DNA of 59,462 nucleotides from contig CALQCC020000028.1 in assembly GCA_943328975.2 (NCBI GenBank), forward strand, positions 1-59,462, given 5' to 3'. Of the stretch, positions 1 through 8,331 are shown piece after piece (position 1 is the stretch's first letter; each line of letters opens with the position of its first letter). The notes under the pieces were generated by a model. The model saw only the letters and a list, made by a program, of their open reading frames with translations. It ran no database searches and had not been told where the DNA came from. The stretch comes from Bordetella parapertussis. GTDB lineage: Bacteria > Acidobacteriota > Terriglobia > Bryobacterales > Bryobacteraceae. The translations under genes and the position numbers were made by a program.

Positions 1-23
1 CCTAAAGGCCCAAAAGCCACAAA

Positions 24-56
24 CCCGAGAGCAAAGTGGCAACTTTTGCTCTCGGG
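24..56 (-). terminator. Hairpin terminator after the carbamoyltransferase operon
   Basis: Arms at 24-35 and 45-56 are perfectly complementary over 12 bp (left arm CCCGAGAGCAAA) and can extend further with one bulge. Read on the minus strand the stem is followed by a T-rich stretch (TTTGTGGCTTTT), as expected for an intrinsic terminator. It lies about 75 bp beyond the stop codon of the minus-strand operon. Confidence 0.7.
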
Positions 57-129
57 CTAAATGGATTTTAAAACTATTTATTTCCAGGAAAGTAGCTGGC
101 AAGGCCAGTCTGCTTTCCGCGCCAGCGGG

Positions 130-1743
130 TTACTTTTCAAGCAAGAACGAACCCAATAACATGGCCTGCAGGCCGGAACCGTAGAAAGTGGAAATCGCCT
201 GGTTCGGATTCTCGACCACGGGTTGTCCCTTGATGTTGAAGCTGGTATTGAGGACCATCGGTACGCCACCCTGTCTGGCGAATTCGCTGACCAGGGCATG
301 GTACATGGGCTCGGTTTTCTGTGAAATCGTTTGCACCCGAGCCGTCCCATCCACGTGCGTAACGGCGGGGATTCTCTGTTTGGCCTCGGGACGAACGTCA
401 AAGACAAACGTCATGAACGGGGCAGGGAAAGTCTGAGCGAAAAATTCGCCAGCGGCTTCCTCCGCTACCGAAGGTGCGAATGGCCGGAAGCCCTCGCGAA
501 ATTTCACGACTCGGTTTACCCGGTCCTTCATCTCCGCCCGTCCGGGATCCGCCAGGATAGAGCGGTGCCCCAGCGCGCGGGCACCGTATTCCATTCGGCC
601 TTGGAACCAGCCAATGATCTTGCCAGCGGCGATGAAACCTGCGGCGGAACTGGCCGGATCGGATACTTCTCGATAGGGTGCTCCCACGTCTGCCAGCGCT
701 TGCCGAATTTCGTCAGGGGAGTACTCCGGTCCCAATGCGGCCGTCTGCATTTGTTCCGGATAGCGGTCTTCGGCCGCGCACAGCAACAACGCTGCTCCCA
801 GGGCCAGTCCGTTATCGCCGGCCACAGGTGGAACGTAGACGGCATCAAAGTCACCCGAACTCGCCAATCGATGATTCAGCACGCAATTCATCGCCACGCC
901 GCCCGAGAGGCATAAATTTCGGCTCGGATGGCTTGCCTGGAATTCCCGAATCAACCGCACTACCACTTCTTCCAGTTGACGCTGGGCGCTGGCCGCTAAG
1001 TTTTGGTGGAGTTCCCCCATGGGACTACCCTTCGCACGGGCCGGGCCTAGTTTTTCTTCCAAATAGCGCGTAAACAATGGTTCCTGGGGAGAAAGAGGCG
1101 GCTCTTTCCCGTTGGTGGAACGTAGCGTTTTTTGGTCGAAACGATACGATTGGGGTTCGCTGTTCAACAACCAGGACAAATCCATAGTGGGCTTCCCGTA
1201 GGAGGCCAATCCCATTACTTTGTATTCGTCCTCACCAAAATCAAATCCCAAATGCTGGGTAATCATGGCGTAAAACAAACCCAGGGAGTCGGGGAATTCC
1301 CAGCGGCGAATCGCTTCCAGGCCGCTCGGCGAACCTTTCCACATCGTGCTGGCAATGCCGTCGCCCGAATAGTCCGCTGTAAAGACCAGCGATTCTTTGT
1401 GACCACTGGTGTAAAACGCCGACGCCGCGTGCGCCTCGTGGTGATCGCACAACTCGATGCGCGGGCATATTCCATGCACATAGCGGAAGTATTCCGTTAG
1501 CCGCTCGACCATGTTGACGTAGGTCCGTCCCGGGAACACCACCACGTCGATGTCTTCCGGCTTAAGTCCTGCTTGGGCCAGGCAATAGCGGATGGCATGG
1601 GTGGGCAGCATGCCGGGGGCATGCTTAACGCGCATAAATCGTTCTTCTTCAGCAGCGGCAATAATTTTTCCGTCCACCACCAAGGCCGCTGCCGCGTCCC
1701 AGTTTCCTAGCCGTACTCCACCGCAAATTCCAAGTATGTTCAT
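130..1743 (-). CDS. Carbamoyltransferase, NodU/CmcH family
   Basis: A 537-residue protein that probably transfers a carbamoyl group from carbamoyl phosphate to a sugar hydroxyl, either on a nucleotide sugar or on the growing polysaccharide. The N-terminal half has the HHEAHAASAF motif near residues 101-110 and FTADYSGDG further on. The C-terminal half has the typical run with RALGHRSILADP and FRPFAPSV, followed by VLNTSFNIKGQP near the end. Length is normal for the family. The frame stays open to 1887, but homology starts at MNILGICGG (ATG at 1743), preceded by GGAGAAGAG, so the shorter start is chosen. It is the last gene of a three-gene minus-strand operon, 68 bp after the deacetylase-like gene. 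The substrate cannot be told from sequence; an exopolysaccharide sugar is inferred from the neighbouring cluster. Confidence 0.9.
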   Translation of the reverse strand: MNILGICGGVRLGNWDAAAALVVDGKIIAAAEEERFMRVKHAPGMLPTHAIRYCLAQAGLKPEDIDVVVFPGRTYVNMVERLTEYFRYVHGICPRIELCDHHEAHAASAFYTSGHKESLVFTADYSGDGIASTMWKGSPSGLEAIRRWEFPDSLGLFYAMITQHLGFDFGEDEYKVMGLASYGKPTMDLSWLLNSEPQSYRFDQKTLRSTNGKEPPLSPQEPLFTRYLEEKLGPARAKGSPMGELHQNLAASAQRQLEEVVVRLIREFQASHPSRNLCLSGGVAMNCVLNHRLASSGDFDAVYVPPVAGDNGLALGAALLLCAAEDRYPEQMQTAALGPEYSPDEIRQALADVGAPYREVSDPASSAAGFIAAGKIIGWFQGRMEYGARALGHRSILADPGRAEMKDRVNRVVKFREGFRPFAPSVAEEAAGEFFAQTFPAPFMTFVFDVRPEAKQRIPAVTHVDGTARVQTISQKTEPMYHALVSEFARQGGVPMVLNTSFNIKGQPVVENPNQAISTFYGSGLQAMLLGSFLLEK

Positions 1744-1811
1744 CGAATCAGTTCTCTTCTCCGGGTCCGGATATCCCTTTAGTTCAATTGCGCCGCTTGA
1801 TCGTGCGCATC

Positions 1812-2594
1812 CTATCGCGCCGCAAAGGGCCCACCGGGCACTTGGGCGTACATGGCAAAAAGTTCCTTCAAGGTGTGGAATCGGCATCCTCGCCGAGTTA
1901 CTTCACCCAGGATGTCCATCAAAAATGTACGGGATCCCGGCCCGTTGAACCGGGCTTGTTCCAAGGTGGTTTCATTCAGGCCCGGAATATGATGTTTTAT
2001 TCGATCGTAGTGCTCGCCGCTGGTGCAATTCGAGGTGACCATAAAAGGGTGCACATTTAGAATTTTTAGCCCCGGCGTAAAGAAATGATCCAAATAAGAC
2101 CCGGCATGCCAGTCGCCGGGATTATTGCACCAATGCACGTCGTCTTCCCAGAAGACCGGGAAACGCATGCTCCCGAAGCCTTGCCGCAATGGAAATAGAC
2201 CAGCTTGGAGGTAACAGCACAAGTTGCTGTCATACCGGATATTTCGCTTCATCATGGCCAAGGCAATGGGAGTGCTGTCGTGGAATCGATGGCAACGGAA
2301 GGTTTCCGCTTCCGGATACAAGCCCAGGACATGATCGATGACACCCTCGGTATCGTTGTGATCCTCTGCATGTGTCGTGCCGGGGTAGAAATTAGGGTGT
2401 AGGCCTACTTCTACTTGGCCGCGGGTCAAGCTTTGGCGGATGACGTTGCTCTCATGCGTTGCGAAGATTGTCGGGCGGATGCCAAAGCTCTCCGTTAGCT
2501 CGGTGAAATCCTGCATGCAGTATTCGGAGGCCCAGTCGGCATCCGCAGTGAGGCAGAATATGGGGCCAGTGGGAGCGAAACTCGGGACACTCAT
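1812..2594 (-). CDS. Polysaccharide deacetylase-like protein
   Basis: A 260-residue protein with the layout of NodB-fold (carbohydrate esterase 4-like) proteins. TADAD at residues 16-20 supplies the acidic pair. GLHPNF, about 45 residues later, fits a metal-binding histidine, and ILNVHPFM fits the late histidine motif. It resembles the small deacetylase-like proteins of surface-polysaccharide loci more than classical peptidoglycan deacetylases. There is no signal peptide, so action on a cytoplasmic lipid-linked or nucleotide sugar is likely. Its start overlaps the stop of the upstream gene by four bases (ATGA), which indicates translational coupling. The precise reaction is inferred. Confidence 0.7.
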   Translation of the reverse strand: MSVPSFAPTGPIFCLTADADWASEYCMQDFTELTESFGIRPTIFATHESNVIRQSLTRGQVEVGLHPNFYPGTTHAEDHNDTEGVIDHVLGLYPEAETFRCHRFHDSTPIALAMMKRNIRYDSNLCCYLQAGLFPLRQGFGSMRFPVFWEDDVHWCNNPGDWHAGSYLDHFFTPGLKILNVHPFMVTSNCTSGEHYDRIKHHIPGLNETTLEQARFNGPGSRTFLMDILGEVTRRGCRFHTLKELFAMYAQVPGGPFAAR

Positions 2595-3034
2595 TGCGCC
2601 AAGACCTTCTCCCTTTCTGTTATGTCCGACGCGGGTAATGGCACCGCTCCCACCGTCTCAAAAGAGAACTCCACGCTGTTAAACTCTTCCGCTGGCAGTG
2701 CGGTTGAGAGGAGCTCCTTCAGTCGTTGGACGATGGCCGTTCCTGCATCCTCGCCAGGGCTTGCTCCTGTTTCTGTGCAAAGGATGCCGACTGCCCCGTC
2801 GCACCACGCCACCAAATCGGTTCCTCGCATGGCCGCGACCAGTATGCTTGCCACCAGTGCTCCTAGCCCCGAACCTTCAGGAGCACTGGATGGCTTTGTT
2901 GTGCGGAGTGTGACGACCACGATGGGCCGCCCCGAGCGCTCCGCTCTGCGCTTCTCATTTCGCAATACCCGCTGGAATTCGCTGTCCGATGCCACTAATT
3001 TCGGAGCAATACAAGAATGGGTCGATTTGCTCAT
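2591..3034 (-). CDS. Stand-alone degenerate GGDEF-like domain protein
   Basis: A 147-residue protein sharing a clear pattern with the products of 3432-3959 and the N-terminus of 4286-5449. The pattern is F-x-R-x-L-x-x-E-x-x-R-A-E-R-S-G-x-P, then about 45 residues later R-x-T-D-x-V-x-W followed by VGILCTE. It resembles the core of GGDEF domains, where the second half would read like DLVARYGGDEF, but the GGDEF signature is missing; here the site reads DLVAWCDGAVGI. Diguanylate cyclase activity is therefore not expected. It is the first gene of the minus-strand operon and overlaps the next by ATGA. A role in regulating or docking the priming sugar transferase is only inference. Confidence 0.6.
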   Translation of the reverse strand: MSKSTHSCIAPKLVASDSEFQRVLRNEKRRAERSGRPIVVVTLRTTKPSSAPEGSGLGALVASILVAAMRGTDLVAWCDGAVGILCTETGASPGEDAGTAIVQRLKELLSTALPAEEFNSVEFSFETVGAVPLPASDITEREKVLAQ

Positions 3035-3431
3035 GCTTACTTTCCACTACCTAAAAAGTCGACTGTCCTTTGTAGAAGGTTTAGCTGTCGCTGGGGAAGT
3101 GCCCCGGGACCCTTCTTTACTTTGTAGATTTAATGTAAGGGATGGATGGATGACTTGGAAATAGGCTTCTGGTACCAACCCTTAGTACGGTGGTTCGTTT
3201 TGGCATGAACAGAAGGGTCTTCTCTCCCTTGCAACAAGTCAGTCGGCCTAGTGGTGGATGTGAAGAGTCCCGAGAGTACTAGGTGAATGGCCTTAATTTC
3301 AGTACTTCAACCCTCTTTACCTACCTCAGGTGTCCGCGTTAGACTATTTATTAATCGCTAGGTTAATAAAGTTGACGTAGTTGGCGATTGAATACGCTTT
3401 TCAAGCCTGTCCGGAGGCAGGCCCTTAGGCA
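3035..3431. other. Divergent intergenic region between the two operons
   Basis: This 397-bp region has no convincing gene. It must hold promoters for both the leftward carbamoyltransferase operon and the rightward gene at 3432. A TTGACG box at 3372-3377 with TACGCT at 3393-3398 (15-bp spacing, shorter than ideal) is a weak sigma-70 candidate for the rightward gene. A perfect 8-bp inverted repeat sits directly upstream of it and is listed separately. Confidence 0.5.
3347..3370. promoter_or_regulatory. Perfect 8-bp inverted repeat, candidate operator
   Basis: The arms TTTATTAA (3347-3354) and TTAATAAA (3363-3370) are exact reverse complements separated by 8 bp (TCGCTAGG). The site ends one base before the TTGACG promoter-like box. 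The two half-sites are one helical turn or slightly more apart, as expected for a dimeric regulator. The binding protein is unknown. Confidence 0.4.
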
Positions 3432-3959
3432 ATGTTCTCATCTTTCTTATCTGTCAACCCTGCTAGGCAGGATGTTTCGGCTCACCCCGAGCGGTCCGGA
3501 TCCGTCGCCGGGTTATGGCGGGCCTGGACCAACTCCTATAATCGTCCCGCGCCCCCTGTGGTGCTCGGCGAGCAGCAATTCAAACGCGGGCTGCGTCTGG
3601 AGCAGTTGCGCGCGGAACGCTCCGGCAAGCCATTGCTAGTGTTTCGGATCGAGGGATCGGCCCTTGCCGCTGGAACTTCCCACAACCGAGTCCCCAAACG
3701 CTTCGTGCGTGCGCTTACTTTGGCCACACGCCAGACCGATTCCGTGGGATGGTTCGAGGCCGGTAAGGTACTGGGTGTTATTTGCCCCGAACTGGGTGAC
3801 TCGAATGAGCAGGCCGCCGCAGACGCGATCCTCAAGAAGTACAACTCGATCGTCCAAGGGCTGATCATAAATGCTCCTGCGCGCCCAAGGATCACAGTTG
3901 AAATGCATCTAGCAGCGCCCCCCTCTGTTCGTTCACGTAGCTTGGCCATCTCGATCTAG
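3432..3959 (+). CDS. Second stand-alone GGDEF-like domain protein
   Basis: A 175-residue protein with the same degenerate GGDEF-like pattern as 2591-3034 and the N-terminus of 4286-5449. QQFKRGLRLEQLRAERSGKP begins near residue 49, and RQTDSVGWFEAGKVLGVI lies in the second half. The GGDEF signature is replaced by WFEAG, so it is probably catalytically inactive. The first 45 residues are not shared with the paralogues. A GGAGG at about 3411-3415 lies 16 bp before the ATG, farther than ideal, so the start is uncertain. It lies head-to-head with the minus-strand paralogue and upstream of the fused one. Function is not known. Confidence 0.6.
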   Translation: MFSSFLSVNPARQDVSAHPERSGSVAGLWRAWTNSYNRPAPPVVLGEQQFKRGLRLEQLRAERSGKPLLVFRIEGSALAAGTSHNRVPKRFVRALTLATRQTDSVGWFEAGKVLGVICPELGDSNEQAAADAILKKYNSIVQGLIINAPARPRITVEMHLAAPPSVRSRSLAISI

Positions 3960-4285
3960 CAAATATCCCCCGCTAAGGCCTCGAGTACTAAGATAGAGGC
4001 AAAATGTGGGTACGAGTCCCAGAGATATGTCTCTTCGGACTATTTTCGATCTATTGATCTCCACCCTTTTCACCGATCTCACTTCTGTAAGTTGTTTTGG
4101 GAACGCTGAGATTGCGTCTGTGGTGTTTATGGCCAACAGATTGCTATCTGGAGTGTATCCAATTCAGCTTCAGTTCCCGGAACGCCAGTGAAGTGCTGGG
4201 CAAATGGGGCTAAAAGGGCGGTAGCTTGCATACTGGCGTCCTCGGTCACGGTACGGCATTGAAGGGTAATAGGGCACGACAGGAC
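3960..4285. other. Intergenic leader before the priming transferase
   Basis: This 326-bp stretch separates the GGDEF-like gene from the priming sugar transferase. Two short open frames in it (3933-4136 minus, 4006-4191 plus) have no recognisable sequence and are not called. A small hairpin, AGAGA-TATG-TCTCT, lies at 4021-4034. A promoter for the exopolysaccharide cluster is expected here, but none with both elements well conserved was found. Confidence 0.4.
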
Positions 4286-5449
4286 ATGCGACCCGCGACA
4301 GCAAACAATAACGAAGGACGATACGGCTCCGGTGCGCCAGCTGCCGGCAGGGGCGTCGCGGCGGCGAATCCGCAGCCGCTGGAACTGCTGGCGGAGGTCG
4401 AATTCCGACGGGCGATCCAGCGTGAAAAAGCCCGCACGGAACGCTCGGGGAACCCGTTCATTTTGCTGCTTGTCGACACGGGCGGTTTGTTGATCGAACG
4501 TCCCAAGTCATTGCCTGCGCTGCTGACGGCTCTGGCGCAATCGACACGGGACACGGATTTCGTGGGCTGGTTCGAGGCGGGCACAGTTTTGGCTGTGATC
4601 TACACCGAGGTGAGCCGGTTGAGCGTGGGGGAACAAGGCGGAATGCTTGTGTCTCGCACGCGAGAAGCACTGGGGCGGGCGCTGACGGTACCAGTCGCGG
4701 ATCGCATCGGCCTCAGTATTCACGTATTTCCTGAAGAGGGCGAGGGGGGTGCGGGACTCGGACCCGTACGCATCGGCTCTCCGATGGATGCCGATGCCGG
4801 CGCGGATTCCAAAGCGGGCGCGTTACTGGTGAAACGCTGCATGGATATTGCAGGCAGTCTTCTGGCTTTAGTCGTATTCTCACCTGTGCTGATCGCGGTC
4901 GCCATTGCGGTGAAGCTGACTTCCAGGGGGCCGGTACTGTTCAAGCAACAGCGTGTCGGCTTGCGCGGCCAGACGTTTACGTTTATCAAATTCCGGTCGA
5001 TGAAAACCGACAATGATCCTGCGATTCACCAAGCATACGTGGAGCAATTCATTACAGCGGCCGCTCCGGCGGCGGAAGAGAATGCGAAACCCGTTTACAA
5101 GATTGTGAACGATCCGCGGGTAACGCCCGTGGGCCAGTTTTTGCGCCGCACCAGTCTGGATGAATTTCCGCAGTTCTATAACGTGCTCAAGGGGGATATG
5201 GCGCTGGTTGGACCCAGGCCTCCCATTCCGTACGAAGTGAATCGCTATGACACTTGGCATAAGCGCCGGTACCTTTCGGTGAAGCCGGGACTCACGGGTC
5301 TGTGGCAGGTACACGGCCGCAGCCGGACCACTTTCGATGAAATGGTGCGGCTCGACTTGCTCTACGCCCGGACCTGGACCATTTGGGGCGACATTAAGAT
5401 TCTGTTGCAGACACCGTGGGCCGTCATTGGCGGCGACGGTGCCCGCTAG
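4286..5449 (+). CDS. Priming sugar-1-phosphate transferase fused to a GGDEF-like domain
   Basis: A 387-residue two-part protein. Residues about 30-160 are a degenerate GGDEF-like domain (FRRAIQREKARTERSGNP, then DTDFVGWFEAGTVLAVIY). Residues about 180-385 are a bacterial sugar transferase of the WbaP/EpsP type (PF02397). This part has a hydrophobic helix (IAGSLLALVVFSPVLIAVAI), FKQQRVGLRGQTFTFIKFRS, the catalytic-region motif RRTSLDEFPQFYNVLKGDM, VGPRPP and PGLTGLWQV. It should move a sugar phosphate from a UDP-sugar to undecaprenyl phosphate, starting repeat-unit synthesis. The usual CoA-binding-like or multi-TM N-terminus is absent and the GGDEF-like domain takes its place. The frame opens at a TTG (4226); the ATG at 4286 is preferred although its ribosome site is poor. 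Confidence 0.85.
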   Translation: MRPATANNNEGRYGSGAPAAGRGVAAANPQPLELLAEVEFRRAIQREKARTERSGNPFILLLVDTGGLLIERPKSLPALLTALAQSTRDTDFVGWFEAGTVLAVIYTEVSRLSVGEQGGMLVSRTREALGRALTVPVADRIGLSIHVFPEEGEGGAGLGPVRIGSPMDADAGADSKAGALLVKRCMDIAGSLLALVVFSPVLIAVAIAVKLTSRGPVLFKQQRVGLRGQTFTFIKFRSMKTDNDPAIHQAYVEQFITAAAPAAEENAKPVYKIVNDPRVTPVGQFLRRTSLDEFPQFYNVLKGDMALVGPRPPIPYEVNRYDTWHKRRYLSVKPGLTGLWQVHGRSRTTFDEMVRLDLLYARTWTIWGDIKILLQTPWAVIGGDGAR

Positions 5450-5612
5450 TTTCCTTGCGGCCAGGATTTCCGGCCTGTTGGGTTGAACGATTTTCCAAAA
5501 CAGATAGTCCGTAAGCAAGGAGCCTCGGCGTGGCTCTGTGTTGCATTCATTGTTTGGCTGCGGGGTCAACGCCGGCCACCGCGGGAAAAATACATAACTC
5601 GGAGCGAGAAAC

Positions 5613-6617
5613 ATGATTCGATTTGGAGTAATTGGGTATGGATACTGGGGGCCGAACGTGGTCCGGAATTTGCAGGGTCTTGAGGGCGCCCAGTTGGTGG
5701 CGGTCTGTGACCAGAACCAGGCCGCGCTAAAGCGCGTTTCCGGTTCCTACCCGGGCGTACGTGTCACCACGGATAGCGATGAGATTGTGACCGCGCCGGA
5801 TATCGACGTGGTCGCCGTGATCACGCCGGTCTGGACACACTTTGAACTCGCCAAGAAGGCGCTACTGAATGGCAAACATGTGTTTGTCGAGAAGCCCTTC
5901 ACCACTACTGCGGCGCAAGCCGAAGAACTCCTGGACTTGGCGGCGAAACGCAACCTCCAAATCATGGTGGATCACACGTTCCTGTTTACCGGTTCGGTGC
6001 GCAAGATCCGCGAACTGATGGACAACGGTACGTTGGGCAAAATCTATTACTACGATTCCACGCGGGTCAACCTGGGCTTGTTCCAGCACGACGTCGACGT
6101 GTTGTGGGATCTGGCGCCCCACGATTTGTCGATTATCGACTACTTGGTCGGCAAGCCGTCGGAAGCGGTGGTGGCGACCGGAGAAAGCCATACATCGAAC
6201 GGTTTAGTCGATGTGGCCTATATGACCATTTACTATCCGGACAACGTCATCGCCCATATCAACGTCAATTGGCTGTCCCCGGTGAAGGTCCGCATGACCT
6301 TGATCGGCGGGGAAAAGAAGATGATCGTGTGGAACGATCTGGTGAACGACGAAAAGCTGCGCGTCTATGATCGCGGCATTAATGTGACCAGCGCCGAAGG
6401 CGTGAACGCGTTGAAGGTCGGCTACCGTTCGGGCGATATGTGGGCTCCCAAGATTGAGTCCACTGAAGCGCTCAAGGCGGAACTGGGGTACTTCGTCAAC
6501 TGCATCAACAAGAATGAGGTTCCGATCAACGACGGTTTGGCGGGATTGCGAGTGGTGCGGATGCTGGAAGCGGCACAGGAATCGCTGGCCAAGAAGCGTG
6601 AAATGGTGCTGGCATGA
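5613..6617 (+). CDS. Gfo/Idh/MocA-family nucleotide-sugar oxidoreductase
   Basis: A 334-residue NAD(P)-dependent oxidoreductase. The Rossmann motif GVIGYGYWGPN is at residues 5-15, the EKPF motif at about 92-95, and WDLAPHDLSIIDYL with the probable catalytic histidine near 170. It is followed by overlapping acetyltransferase and aminotransferase genes. That order is known from UDP-2,3-diacetamido-sugar pathways (WbpB-WbpD-WbpE / WlbA-WlbB-WlbC), where this enzyme oxidises the 3-hydroxyl of a UDP-N-acetyl sugar. The substrate is inferred from this arrangement. GGAG about 12 bp before the ATG supports the start. Its stop overlaps the next start by 4 bp. Confidence 0.85.
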   Translation: MIRFGVIGYGYWGPNVVRNLQGLEGAQLVAVCDQNQAALKRVSGSYPGVRVTTDSDEIVTAPDIDVVAVITPVWTHFELAKKALLNGKHVFVEKPFTTTAAQAEELLDLAAKRNLQIMVDHTFLFTGSVRKIRELMDNGTLGKIYYYDSTRVNLGLFQHDVDVLWDLAPHDLSIIDYLVGKPSEAVVATGESHTSNGLVDVAYMTIYYPDNVIAHINVNWLSPVKVRMTLIGGEKKMIVWNDLVNDEKLRVYDRGINVTSAEGVNALKVGYRSGDMWAPKIESTEALKAELGYFVNCINKNEVPINDGLAGLRVVRMLEAAQESLAKKREMVLA

Positions 6618-7126
6618 GCAGTCCGGTAGCCCCGGATTTCCGCTGCGTCGCGCCGACGGTGAAGTTGGGCAAGGACGTGAAGCTGGCGCAGTTTGTGAAT
6701 CTTTACGGGTGCGAGATTGGGGATGAGACCAAGCTTGGAACCTTTGTCGAGATTCAGAAGAACGCCAGGGTTGGCGCCCGTTGCAAGATTTCCAGTCACA
6801 CCTTTGTATGTGAAGGCGTGGTGATCGAAGACAACGTCTTCATCGGGCACGGGGTGGTCTTCATCAACGATAGCTATCCGCGCGCGACGACGGAGGAAGG
6901 CGGACTGCAGACGGAAGCCGATTGGCACGTGGAAAACACGGTGGTCAAAAAGGGCGCGTCCATCGGGTCCGGAGCGACGGTTCTGGCCAATCTGACCATT
7001 GGCGAGAATGCGATTGTGGGGGCTGGAAGCGTGGTGACCAAAGACGTTCCCGCCAACAGCATTGTGGCCGGCAATCCGGCCAGGGTCTTGAGAAGTAATA
7101 CCGTGGCGCGGAGGGCCACAAAATGA
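6614..7126 (+). CDS. Hexapeptide N-acetyltransferase, WbpD/WlbB-like
   Basis: A 170-residue left-handed beta-helix acyltransferase. The hexapeptide repeats are visible as GKDVKLAQFVNLYGCEIGDE, then a run through FVEIQKNARVGARCKISSHT, and a late turn GASIGSGATVLANLTIGENA. The C-terminal AIVGAGSVVTKDVP and VAGNPARVL are typical of sugar acetyltransferases. By position between a Gfo/Idh oxidoreductase and a DegT aminotransferase, it probably acetylates the 3-amino group made by that aminotransferase, with acetyl-CoA as donor. It is translationally coupled to both neighbours by 4-bp overlaps. Confidence 0.85.
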   Translation: MSSPVAPDFRCVAPTVKLGKDVKLAQFVNLYGCEIGDETKLGTFVEIQKNARVGARCKISSHTFVCEGVVIEDNVFIGHGVVFINDSYPRATTEEGGLQTEADWHVENTVVKKGASIGSGATVLANLTIGENAIVGAGSVVTKDVPANSIVAGNPARVLRSNTVARRATK

Positions 7127-8331
7127 GCGAGGCTAAATTGAACACAAACATTCCATTTCTAGACTTGGTGACTCCTCATCAGGAGTTGAAGGAAGAACTG
7201 TGCGCGGTCTTCAGTAGCGCACTCGACACCGGCGGCTTCATTGGCGGTCCGGTGGTACAGGGCTTTGAGCAGGAATTCGCGGCCTACTGCGATGCGGCTC
7301 ACTGCGTCGGTGTGGGTAGCGGAACCGATGCTCTCCGTTTTGCGTTCATCGCGGCGGGAGTTACGGCCGGCGACGTCATGATCACGGTGCCCAACACCTT
7401 TATCGCGACGACGGAAGCGATTTCGCAGTCCGGTGCCCGCCCTGTGTTCGTTGACATTGACGAGGCAACCTATAATCTGGATCCGGCGAAGGTGCGGGCC
7501 TACATTGAAACGCAGTGCGATTTCGATGCCGCCAGCAAGACGCTGACCGATCGTAAGTCCAAGGGTCGGGTGGTGGCGATCGTACCGGTGCATCTCTACG
7601 GGCAGATGGCCGACATGGATGCGCTGCTGGACATCGCGGACCAATACGGACTGCTGGTGTTTGAAGATGCTTGCCAGGCGCACGGCGCGAAATATTTCTC
7701 GAAGAAAGAGAATCGTTGGCTCACGGCTGGATCGATGGGCAAGGCCGCAGCGTTTAGCTTCTATCCGGGCAAGAACCTAGGAGCTTGCGGAGAAGGCGGC
7801 GCGATCACGACCAATGACGCCGATCTGGCGGCCAAAATGCGCATGTTGCGCGATCACGGCCAAGCGCAGAAATACTACCACGACGTCGAAGGCTACAACG
7901 GGCGTCTGGACGCCATTCAGGCCGGCATCCTGCGGGTGAAGCTGAAGCACTTGGCCGCGTGGACCGAGAATCGCCAGGCAGCCGCCGTGCGCTATCGTGA
8001 ACTGCTCGCGGACAAGGGCCTCAAGCTGGTGCTGCCGTTCGAGCCGGACTGGAGCAAGGCCGTCTACCACCTCTTCGTGGTTCGGGTGGACAATCGCGAC
8101 GCGTTCATGAAGCAGTTGGGCGCGGCCGGGATCGGAACCGGAATTCATTACCCGATTCCGCTGCACCTGCAAAAAGCCTACGCCAACATGGGCTATGCAA
8201 AGGGCGATTTCCCGGTTTCCGAGCGCGTGTCGGTGGAAATCGTATCGCTCCCGATGTTCCCGGGTTTGACCGCGGAGCAGCAAGGTCGTGTGGCCGAGCA
8301 GGTGATCGACTTTGCCTGTGCCAAAGCCTAA
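7123..8331 (+). CDS. DegT/DnrJ/EryC1/StrS aminotransferase, WbpE/WlbC-like
   Basis: A 402-residue PLP-dependent sugar aminotransferase. VGVGSGTDAL lies near residue 65, the aspartate stretch VFEDACQAHGA near 180, and the Schiff-base lysine is K217 in FYPGKNLGACGEGG. Late motifs include YNGRLDAIQAGIL and GIGTGIHYPIPLHLQ. With the two genes before it, it fits 3-amination of a 3-keto UDP-sugar. A stretch of about 15 residues around CDFDAASKTLTDRKSKG is longer than in many relatives. It overlaps the preceding gene by 4 bp and the next by about 20 bp. Confidence 0.88.
   Translation: MSEAKLNTNIPFLDLVTPHQELKEELCAVFSSALDTGGFIGGPVVQGFEQEFAAYCDAAHCVGVGSGTDALRFAFIAAGVTAGDVMITVPNTFIATTEAISQSGARPVFVDIDEATYNLDPAKVRAYIETQCDFDAASKTLTDRKSKGRVVAIVPVHLYGQMADMDALLDIADQYGLLVFEDACQAHGAKYFSKKENRWLTAGSMGKAAAFSFYPGKNLGACGEGGAITTNDADLAAKMRMLRDHGQAQKYYHDVEGYNGRLDAIQAGILRVKLKHLAAWTENRQAAAVRYRELLADKGLKLVLPFEPDWSKAVYHLFVVRVDNRDAFMKQLGAAGIGTGIHYPIPLHLQKAYANMGYAKGDFPVSERVSVEIVSLPMFPGLTAEQQGRVAEQVIDFACAKA

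Noticed and set aside
3933-4191. Two short open frames between the GGDEF-like and priming transferase genes
   Set aside because: Both lack recognisable sequence and good ribosome sites, and they overlap each other on opposite strands.
4215-4230. GG-N10-GC matches resembling sigma-54 promoters at 4215-4230 (+), 29054-29069 (+), 3089-3104 (-) and 46493-46508 (-)
   Set aside because: The sigma-54 regulator in the window makes such sites attractive, but by hand count each matches only 7-9 of 12 defined consensus positions. About this many are expected by chance in the searched non-coding DNA, so none is claimed. A weight-matrix scan and mapped transcription starts would decide.
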